In this document: piece by piece, positions 38,417 to 44,878 of the stretch | Layout: every line of letters begins with the position of its first letter | How positions within the stretch are numbered: the first letter of the stretch is position 1 | Source of the DNA: Devosia ginsengisoli | GTDB taxonomy: Bacteria; Pseudomonadota; Alphaproteobacteria; Rhizobiales; Devosiaceae | Reading direction: 5' to 3' | Assembly: GCF_024707105.1 (NCBI RefSeq) | Contig: NZ_JANQAJ010000009.1 | Location: 248,001 to 312,000 of the forward strand | Length of the DNA stretch: 64,000 nt | Notes under the pieces: generated by a model | Database searches by the model: none | What the model was told of the DNA's origin: nothing | Seen by the model: only the letters and a program-made list of their open reading frames with translations | Position numbers and translations under genes: made by a program

Positions 38417-40126
38417 ATGACGACGACCGATACCGCCGCCCCGCTCCGTCCCTGGATAGCCAACTATCCCGAAGGCATGGTCTGGGATATCGAGGTCGAT
38501 ACGCGGCCCATGCATGAACAGGTCCTCGCCGCCTGCGCCAAGACCCCCTCCGCCATCGCCCTCGATTTCCTGGGCGGCACCACCACCTTCGGCGATCTCG
38601 CCAAAAAGATCATCGCCTTTGCCGGCGCCCTGCAGCACCAGTTCGGCGTCAAGAAGGGCTCCAGGGTCGCGCTGATGCTGCCCAATACGCCTTTCTACCC
38701 CATCGCCTATTACGGCGTGCTCCGCGCCGGCGGCACCGTGGTCAATTGCAACCCGCTCTATACCGTCCCCGAGCTTGGCCACATCACCTCCAATGCCGGT
38801 GCCGACATCATGATCACGCTGGATCTGCAGCAGATCTACGAAAAGGCCGAAAAGCTGGTCGCGGCCGGCCATGTCAGCTCCGTCGTGGTCTGCCATTTCC
38901 CCGATGCGCTGCCTTTGCTGAAGAAAATCCTCTTCTCCGTGGCCAAGCGGAAGGACCTGGCCCGGCTCAACGCCTCCCCGATCCGCGACCGGATCACCTG
39001 GTTCCACGACATGATCGACCGCAACGAGACGCCCGATGCCGTGGTCATCGATCCCCAGCACGATATCGCCGTCCAGCAATATACTGGCGGCACCACCGGC
39101 ATTCCCAAGGGCGCCCTGCTCACCCACGCCAATATCGCGGCCAATGCCGATCAGTCGGCCAAGTGGTTCACCACCATGTTCAAGCCGGGCAACAAGGCCA
39201 TCGCCGTCCTGCCCTTCTTCCACATCTTCGCCATGACGACCTGCCTCAACATGCCCCTGCGCTCGGGCATGGTGGTCTACATGCTGCCCCGCTTCGAGCT
39301 CAAAGGCTTCCTCGCTTTGCTGGTGCGCGCCAAGCCCAATCTCATGCCCGCCGTGCCGACCCTGATCTCGGCCCTCGCCAATAATGACACCGTGACCCGC
39401 GAGCAGCTCGACAGCATCGAGCTGATCGTCTCCGGCGGCGCCGCCCTGCCCGGCGAATTGCGCGTGGCTTTCGGCAAGAAATCGAGCGCGCAGTTGATCG
39501 AGGGCTACGGGCTGACCGAGGCCTCCCCGGTGGTCTGCTGCGGCCAGTTCCACGGCGTGAACAAGGACATGTCGATCGGCCAGCCCCTCCCCGCCACTGA
39601 TATCCGCTTCGTCGACGTCGATAGCGGCAAGCCGGTCGGGACAGGCGAGGATGGCGAATTGCAGGTCAAGGGCGCCCAGGTCATGGTCGGCTATTATGAC
39701 GATCCGGATGCGACCCGCGACGCTTTCATGGATGGCTGGCTGCGCACCGGCGATGTCGGCCACATGGACGAGGAGGGCTATGTCTTCCTGGTCGATCGCA
39801 TCAAGGACCTCATCATCTGCTCGGGCTTCAACGTCTATCCCCGCACCATCGAGGAAGCCTTGATGACCCATGATGCCGTCGAGGAAACCAATGTCATCGG
39901 CGTACCCGACGAATATCGCGGCGAGGCGCCCGTGGCCTATGTCAAGCTCAAGGCCGGCCATTCGTCCACCGAGGACATTTTGAAGAAATTTGTTGCCGAG
40001 CGCCTCAACAAGATCGAAATGCCCAGGGAAATCATCTTCAAGGATGCCCTCCCCAAGACCCTCATCGGCAAGCTCTCCAAGAAAGAGCTGCGTGAGGAAT
40101 ACGCCCAGACGAGAGCCAGGAAGTGA
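38417..40126 (+). CDS. fadD: Long-chain fatty-acid-CoA ligase
   Basis: 569 residues from ATG 38417 with GGAGG ten bases upstream. Adenylate-forming enzyme: the P-loop YTGGTTGIPKGALLTHAN, EGYGLTEASPV, GWLRTGDVGHMDEEGYVFLVDRIKD and the C-terminal lysine region (KTLIGKLSKKELREEY). It activates fatty acids to acyl-CoA with ATP, feeding the divergent fadE-fadJ-fadI genes. The MerR gene starts in its stop codon (GTGA). Confidence 0.93.
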   Translation: MTTTDTAAPLRPWIANYPEGMVWDIEVDTRPMHEQVLAACAKTPSAIALDFLGGTTTFGDLAKKIIAFAGALQHQFGVKKGSRVALMLPNTPFYPIAYYGVLRAGGTVVNCNPLYTVPELGHITSNAGADIMITLDLQQIYEKAEKLVAAGHVSSVVVCHFPDALPLLKKILFSVAKRKDLARLNASPIRDRITWFHDMIDRNETPDAVVIDPQHDIAVQQYTGGTTGIPKGALLTHANIAANADQSAKWFTTMFKPGNKAIAVLPFFHIFAMTTCLNMPLRSGMVVYMLPRFELKGFLALLVRAKPNLMPAVPTLISALANNDTVTREQLDSIELIVSGGAALPGELRVAFGKKSSAQLIEGYGLTEASPVVCCGQFHGVNKDMSIGQPLPATDIRFVDVDSGKPVGTGEDGELQVKGAQVMVGYYDDPDATRDAFMDGWLRTGDVGHMDEEGYVFLVDRIKDLIICSGFNVYPRTIEEALMTHDAVEETNVIGVPDEYRGEAPVAYVKLKAGHSSTEDILKKFVAERLNKIEMPREIIFKDALPKTLIGKLSKKELREEYAQTRARK

Positions 40127-40515
40127 ACCGTCCCGTGCCCGAAAACCGCGACCTGTTCGCCATTGCCGATCTCGCCAGGGAGTTCGGCATCTCGACCCGC
40201 GCCATCCGCTTCTACGAAGCCAAGGGCCTGCTCGCCCCCGAACGCGTCGGCGCCACCCGCATCTTCCGCAGAAGGGATCGGGCTCGCCTGATCCTCATCC
40301 TGCGCGGCAAGCGCCTCGGCTTCTCGCTGCGCGACATCTCCGACTATCTCAGCCTCTACGACGCCAACCGCAGCCAGCAGGTCCACCTCCTCACCGCCAA
40401 GGTCGACGAACGCCTCGCCTCCCTCGAAGCCCAGCTCCAGGATTTGCAGACCACCATCGCTGAACTGAAGGAAATCCGGAAATTGGCCGACGAGCGCCTG
40501 GACAAGGCGGGGTAG
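40123..40515 (+). CDS. MerR family regulator of acyl-CoA catabolism (LiuR-like)
   Basis: 130 residues with a GTG start overlapping the fadD stop. The MerR helix-turn-helix is FAIADLAREFGISTRAIRFYEAKGLL, with the second wing helix near IFRRRDRARLILILRGKRLGFSL, and a coiled-coil dimer tail (about 85-125). No metal-binding Cys is present, so it is not a metal sensor. Coupling to fadD and the two matching boxes at 38071 and 38326 point to control of beta-oxidation genes, probably by an acyl-CoA. Confidence 0.85.
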   Translation: MNRPVPENRDLFAIADLAREFGISTRAIRFYEAKGLLAPERVGATRIFRRRDRARLILILRGKRLGFSLRDISDYLSLYDANRSQQVHLLTAKVDERLASLEAQLQDLQTTIAELKEIRKLADERLDKAG

Positions 40516-40527
40516 CCTTGAATTCTT

Positions 40528-40543
40528 GTACGCAAGAGCGTAC
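40528..40543. promoter_or_regulatory. Operator upstream of the toxin-antitoxin pair
   Basis: Perfect inverted repeat GTACGC-AAGA-GCGTAC, 23 bases before the antitoxin ATG and just before its ribosome site AAGGAG. Placement fits autoregulation by the antitoxin-toxin complex. Confidence 0.7.
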
Positions 40544-40566
40544 GTAGTCTGGCAAGGAGATAACCC

Positions 40567-40821
40567 ATGCGTGCCAAATCCATTTCCGACTTTCGCAAGA
40601 ATATCGCCGCCGATATCGATGCCGTCGTGACCGATATGGAGCCGCTGATCGTTACCAGGACCGGCGGCAAGGAGCCTGTCGTTGTCGTGTCCCTGGCAGA
40701 GTTCGAATCCTGGAAGGAAACCCTCCACCTCTCGAGCACCCAGGCAAATGCAGAGCGTCTGGCTCGGGGCAATGCGGATTTTGAAGCCGGGCGCGGCATT
40801 GCGGCCGACTGGCCGGAATGA
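40567..40821 (+). CDS. Type II antitoxin, Phd/YefM family
   Basis: 84 residues. MRAKSISDFRKNIAADIDAV at the N-terminus, GGKEPVVVVSLAEFESWKET in the middle and a flexible acidic tail (DFEAGRGIAADWPE) are typical of YefM: the N-terminal domain binds DNA and the tail wraps the toxin. Its stop overlaps the toxin start (ATGA). It neutralises the toxin and, with it, represses the unit through the upstream palindrome. Confidence 0.93.
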   Translation: MRAKSISDFRKNIAADIDAVVTDMEPLIVTRTGGKEPVVVVSLAEFESWKETLHLSSTQANAERLARGNADFEAGRGIAADWPE

Positions 40822-41081
40822 AGCTGCTCTTCACCGAGCCGGGCTGGGAAGACTACCAATATTGGCAAGCCAATGACCCCGATCTGTTCGGAAAGCTCAA
40901 CACCCTCATCAAGGACTGTCGGCGCTCACCATTTTCGGGCCTGGGAAAACCGGAGCCGCTGAAGGGTAATCACAAGGGTTGGTGGTCGCGCCGCATCAGC
41001 AAGGAACACCGCCTGGTCTATCGGCTCGAAGGCGATGTGCTCTGGATCAATCAGTGCCGCTTCCACTACGAGCGCCGCTGA
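40818..41081 (+). CDS. yoeB: Type II toxin, Txe/YoeB family endoribonuclease
   Basis: 87 residues. The YoeB catalytic set falls at the canonical positions: Glu46 (GKPEPLKG), Arg65 (EHRLVYRL), His83 and Tyr84 (CRFHYERR). It therefore looks active: it would cut mRNA at the ribosomal A site when freed from the antitoxin. The module stands between the MerR gene and a UVR-motif gene, with no other mobile genes near it. Confidence 0.94.
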   Translation: MKLLFTEPGWEDYQYWQANDPDLFGKLNTLIKDCRRSPFSGLGKPEPLKGNHKGWWSRRISKEHRLVYRLEGDVLWINQCRFHYERR

Positions 41082-41369
41082 TTATTTCCGCCCCTTCACA
41101 TTCTTCGTCATCAGATCCGGCTTCTTCGGCTTCACCCAGCCCTTGGGCGGCTGCCGCACCGGCACCTGTGTCCCCAGCCCCATCGCCCCCGGCGGCGGCT
41201 GGCTGACCGTCACCGTATCGGGATCGCCTTCCTGTATCGGCGCCTCCCCCTTGATCCGCGCCATCTCGTTGCGCAACGCGGTCGCCGCCTCGAAATCCAT
41301 TGCCTCCGCCGCCGCCTGCATCTGCTTTTCCAGCAACACCAGGCGCTCATGAATGGATCGTGATGACAT
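41082..41369 (-). CDS. UVR-motif protein of unknown function
   Basis: 95 residues from ATG 41369 (GGAG six bases upstream); ATG 41372 is one codon earlier. Residues 8-42 form a UVR motif (LVLLEKQMQAAAEAMDFEAA, then LRNEMARIK), the UvrB/UvrC and McsA-type interaction helix pair. The rest is Pro/Gly/Lys-rich and probably disordered. Function unknown; a UvrB- or Clp-related contact is possible. It is downstream of the DNA ligase on the same strand, with a repeat between. Confidence 0.82.
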   Translation of the reverse strand: MSSRSIHERLVLLEKQMQAAAEAMDFEAATALRNEMARIKGEAPIQEGDPDTVTVSQPPPGAMGLGTQVPVRQPPKGWVKPKKPDLMTKNVKGRK

Positions 41370-41394
41370 CATACTCTCCGCATTCACAGGACCC

Positions 41395-41537
41395 ACCCTC
41401 CCCCTTGTGGGGAGGGAAGCGAGATAGGACTTAGCTTGCTAAGTCCGTTGAATCGAGCAGGGTGGGGGTATGGTTCCGCAAACACAGTGCCCGTGACTCC
41501 CCACCCTTGATCCCTCCCCACAAGGGGAGGGAGACGA
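41395..41537. repeat. Family B palindromic element with an inner GACTTAG hairpin
   Basis: CCTCCCCCTTGTGGGGAGGG begins the left end, and TCCCTCCCCACAAGGGGAGG lies at the right. An inner hairpin GACTTAG-CTTG-CTAAGTC is absent from the other copies, so this copy carries an insertion or is a subtype. Confidence 0.7.
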
Positions 41538-41552
41538 CTGCATCTTCGGTGG

Positions 41553-43130
41553 CTAAGTCGCCCCTATAAACACCATCATATCCTCAAGCGTCGCCGCCTC
41601 GCTTGCCGGCTTGTCCCAGCGTATCCGATTGATCCGCGGAAACCGCAGTGCCACCCCGGACTTATGCCGCGTACTCTCCTGCGCCGAGTCGAAAGCCACC
41701 TCGAACACCAGTTCCTTCTTCACCTCGCGCACCGGCCCGAAGGCCTGCACCGTATTGGCCCTGATCCACTTGTCGAGCAGCTTCAGCTCCTCGTCGGTAA
41801 AGCCGAAATAGGCCTTCCCGATGGGCACGATCTCATTCCCCTTCCACACGCCGAACGTGTAATCCGAATAGAAGCTCGACCGTTTGCCATGCCCCCTTTG
41901 CGCATACATCAGCACGGCATCGACCACATTGGGGTCCCGCTTCCACTTGAACCAGTAGCCCTTGGGCCGTCCCGGCACATAGGGCGAGGTCCTGAGTTTT
42001 ATCATCACCCCTTCATGACCATGCTCGTCCGCCCCCTGCCGCCGCTGCCGCGCTAGGTCGTCCCAGTCCGCAAACGGCAGCACTTCCGACAGATCGAGCC
42101 GGCTCTGCGGATTGCCCACGAACCACGCTTCCAGGCGCGCCCGCCGCTCGGTCCATTCAAGCGCCCTTATATCCTCGCGCCCATCGAACAGCATGTCATA
42201 GACCCGGATAAAGGCCGGCGACTCCTTCAGATGCTTGGCGCTCGCCACGCGTCTGTTCAGCCGCTGCTGCAAATCGTTGAACGAACCCGCCTCGAAATCC
42301 CGACCCACCAGCAATTCGCCATCCAGCACGCCCAGCCCATGCACATTCTCGACAATGTCAGGGAAGGCCGGTGCGATATCATCCCCCGTGCGCGAAAACA
42401 GCGACACCGTGCCCCCGCCCAGCACCAGTTGCACCCGTATCCCGTCCCACTTCCACTCCGCCGCAAAATCCCGCGGATCGAGCCGCGCCAGATCCTTCTC
42501 CTCGTCGATGGGATTGCTCAGCATCAGCGGATGAAACCGCGCCGACTGGTCGATATCCGGTCGCCCCGCCTTGCCACCCAGCCAGGCGAACAGATCGAGA
42601 TACGGCACCTTGAGCCCATGCCACACCTCCTCGATCTCCTGCACGTCAACCCCGCTCATTTCCGCCAGCGCCGTCTTGGCCAGCCGCGCCGAAACCCCGA
42701 TCCGCAGCGCCCCCGTTGCCAGCTTCACCAGCGCCCAGCGCTCGTTGATCCCGGCCTGCGTCAGCAAGGCCGCAATCAGCTTCGGCAAGTCCGACTTGGA
42801 TGTCGTGTTGAACAGCTCGATCAGTTCCGTCAGTGAGGGCAAATCCCCCTGCTGCCCGTGATGCGGCCAGATCAGCGCAATCGTCTCACCCAGGTCGCCG
42901 ACATAGTCGTAGCTCATGGCGAACAGCGTCTCGTCCACCTCACGCAACACCGTCTCCTTGAGCAAAGCCGGCTTCACATTGCGGAAGCTCAGCGCCCCGG
43001 TGAGCACCGCCAGCGCATAGCCGCGATCCGGGTCCGGCACCTCGCGGAAATACTGCGTCAGCGCCGTCAGCTTGCGCGTCCGCGACGGCGTCAGCGCCAG
43101 CAGTTCCAGCAATTGGGCAAAGCGCTTCAT
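41553..43130 (-). CDS. ATP-dependent DNA ligase (exonuclease-associated type)
   Basis: 525 residues from ATG 43130. An N-terminal DNA-binding domain (1-200) precedes the nucleotidyltransferase domain with motif I EWKWDGIRV (Lys227 takes AMP), motif III-IV blocks (RVYDMLFDG, GHEGVMIK) and motif V (KGYWFKWKRD), then an OB domain. It is the ligase class linked to a metallo-beta-lactamase exonuclease in bacterial DNA-damage clusters. It overlaps the exonuclease gene by four bases. The helicase and PdeM endonuclease often found after it are not in the window. Confidence 0.93.
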   Translation of the reverse strand: MKRFAQLLELLALTPSRTRKLTALTQYFREVPDPDRGYALAVLTGALSFRNVKPALLKETVLREVDETLFAMSYDYVGDLGETIALIWPHHGQQGDLPSLTELIELFNTTSKSDLPKLIAALLTQAGINERWALVKLATGALRIGVSARLAKTALAEMSGVDVQEIEEVWHGLKVPYLDLFAWLGGKAGRPDIDQSARFHPLMLSNPIDEEKDLARLDPRDFAAEWKWDGIRVQLVLGGGTVSLFSRTGDDIAPAFPDIVENVHGLGVLDGELLVGRDFEAGSFNDLQQRLNRRVASAKHLKESPAFIRVYDMLFDGREDIRALEWTERRARLEAWFVGNPQSRLDLSEVLPFADWDDLARQRRQGADEHGHEGVMIKLRTSPYVPGRPKGYWFKWKRDPNVVDAVLMYAQRGHGKRSSFYSDYTFGVWKGNEIVPIGKAYFGFTDEELKLLDKWIRANTVQAFGPVREVKKELVFEVAFDSAQESTRHKSGVALRFPRINRIRWDKPASEAATLEDMMVFIGAT

Positions 43131-44134
43131 TCCGCCTCGCCCTCCCCGCCATCGTCCTCGAAGCCCTGGATATTGAGCGGCTCGGCTTGGAGTCCTTGAG
43201 ACCGGCACCAGTAGACCAGCGCATCCTCCCGCCCATGCGTCACCCACACGGTCTCGGCTTTGGTCTCATGGATGGTCTGCTGCAATTCGCCCCAGTCGCA
43301 ATGGTCCGAAATCACCAGCGGCAATTCCACCAGCGCCTGCCTGGCGCGTTGCTTCACACTCATCCAGCCCGAGGCCTGGCACGTTACCGGATCGGGAAAC
43401 CGCCGGCTCCAGCGGTCGCGGATCGCCGAAGGCGGCGCGATGACGATCTGCCCCGCCAGTTCCGCCTTGGGTACATCCAGCGCCGGCCGCAACGCGCCCA
43501 GCGGAACCCCCAATTCCTCATATAGCGCACACAGCCGCAGCATCGCCCCATGCAGATAGATCGGCGCGTCCCACCCCGCATCCCGCAGCAGCGCGATCAC
43601 CCTTTGCGCCTTCCCCAGCGCATAGCACCCCACCAGATGGCTCCGCTCGGGCTGGTCCGCCACCGATTTCAGCAGCCGGGCAATCTCCACGCTGGGGTGC
43701 GGATGCTGAAACACCGGCAGCCCGAACGTCGCCTCGGTCACCAGCAGGTCGCATTCCACGAGCTCATACGGTTGCGCCGTGCGATCAGCGAGCCGCTTAT
43801 AGTCGCCGGTCACGACCACCCTCTGCCCGCCCTGCTCCACCAGCACCTGCGCCGAACCCAATATATGCCCGGCTGGATAAAAGGTGATGGTCACATCGTC
43901 GATGCGATATGGCACGCCAAAATCCAGCGCTTCGAAACTGCCGGCGCAATCCTCGCCATAGCGCACCTTCATGATGGCGATCGTGTCCGGCGTCGCCAGC
44001 ACCGCCTTGTGGCCACTCCGCGCATGATCGGCATGCCCATGCGTAATGATCGCCCGCTCCCGCGGCACGGACGGGTCGATATAAGCGTCGATGGCGCGGA
44101 TATGCAGGTTACGGTCAAGGATAGGACTGGCCAT
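43127..44134 (-). CDS. Ligase-associated DNA exonuclease (metallo-beta-lactamase fold)
   Basis: 335 residues. The HGHADH metal motif is at 32-37, with later metal-binding stretches FYPAGHILGSAQV and VVVTGDYK and a final WVTHGRED. It is the MBL/beta-CASP-like exonuclease paired with this ligase type; homologues are annotated as mRNA 3'-end processing factor-like. It starts the two-gene unit and overlaps the ligase ATG by four bases. Confidence 0.93.
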   Translation of the reverse strand: MASPILDRNLHIRAIDAYIDPSVPRERAIITHGHADHARSGHKAVLATPDTIAIMKVRYGEDCAGSFEALDFGVPYRIDDVTITFYPAGHILGSAQVLVEQGGQRVVVTGDYKRLADRTAQPYELVECDLLVTEATFGLPVFQHPHPSVEIARLLKSVADQPERSHLVGCYALGKAQRVIALLRDAGWDAPIYLHGAMLRLCALYEELGVPLGALRPALDVPKAELAGQIVIAPPSAIRDRWSRRFPDPVTCQASGWMSVKQRARQALVELPLVISDHCDWGELQQTIHETKAETVWVTHGREDALVYWCRSQGLQAEPLNIQGFEDDGGEGEAE

Positions 44135-44187
44135 GGCATTCCCTAACGCAATTGCTCAGGACAGGTTCACACCGGAGCCGCCATATT

Positions 44188-44252
44188 CCCCCTCTCCCCT
44201 TGTGGGAGAGGGATAGAAAATCCTCGTCCAGAGGATTTTCGAGGGTGAGGGG
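44188..44252. repeat. Family C palindromic repeat, short copy
   Basis: CCCTCTCCCCTTGTGGGAGA, then an inner AAAATCCTC/GAGGATTTT hairpin and GAGGGTGAGGGG. It is related to the ends of the composite elements at 55614 and 62753. Confidence 0.7.
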
Positions 44253-44423
44253 TTCTGCGTCATCCTATGCTTCGAGCGTCCTGAGTGGGCAGGTTCGAGC
44301 CGGCACAAACTGCCTGCCGGCAGCGTCAGTCCCTGTCAGCAGCCCGGAAAATTCCGCAAATCCGGCCCCGTGGCAATGGCATGAAAATTGGATGACCAGC
44401 GGCAGTTTATTGCCGAGGCGCCC

Positions 44424-44723
44424 ATGTCCTTCTCCGTTTCCGCCAATATGCGCTCCTTCCCGCTGGGCAACCTGCTCGGCCCCGATGCCACCAGCAAGCT
44501 CAGGCCCCAAAGCGCCGAGGAAGAATTCCTCGAAATCGCCAAAAAGTCGCCCCTCGAACGCCTGCGCGACAAGATCCTCGAAGACATGAAGATGAGCGAA
44601 GAGGACATCGCCGCCATGTCCCCCGAAGACCGTCAGGTCGTCGAGGGCGAAATCAAGCGCCGCATGATGGAAGCCCTGCAGGCGTCGACCGATACCGGCA
44701 AGGTTATCGATAAGACGGCCTGA
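44424..44723 (+). CDS. Conserved hypothetical protein, helical
   Basis: 99 residues from ATG 44424 (GAGG five bases upstream). It starts MSFSVSANMRSFPLGNLLG. Residues 40-90 are charged and helical (SPLERLRDKILEDMKMSEED, then an IKRRMMEAL stretch). I recall similar short proteins in Hyphomicrobiales but no function. No signal peptide or membrane segment. It stands alone between the exonuclease and M16 peptidase genes, with repeats on both sides. Confidence 0.8.
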   Translation: MSFSVSANMRSFPLGNLLGPDATSKLRPQSAEEEFLEIAKKSPLERLRDKILEDMKMSEEDIAAMSPEDRQVVEGEIKRRMMEALQASTDTGKVIDKTA

Positions 44724-44748
44724 ACCAGGCGCCACACCATCAGTCGGC

Positions 44749-44867
44749 GTCTGCCTCCCCCTTGTGGGGAGGGTGACCCCGAAGGGGTCGGGTGGGGTAT
44801 CTCTCCGCAGACTCGGTGCGCTGACACCCCCACCCTCGATCCCTCCCCACAAGGGGGAGGGAGGCGC
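44749..44867. repeat. Family B palindromic element (before the M16 peptidase end)
   Basis: GCCTCCCCCTTGTGGGGAGG at the left is mirrored by CCTCCCCACAAGGGGGAGGG at the right, with inner CCCCGAAGGGGTCGGGTGGGG and CCCCCACCCTCGATCC. It is nearly the same as the copy at 38129. Confidence 0.75.
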
Positions 44868-44878
44868 AGGAGCCAGCC

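Noticed and set aside
38357..39961. A 534-codon minus-strand frame opposite fadD
   Set aside because: It is rich in Gly, Asp and His and repeats the mirror-frame bias seen opposite other genes here.
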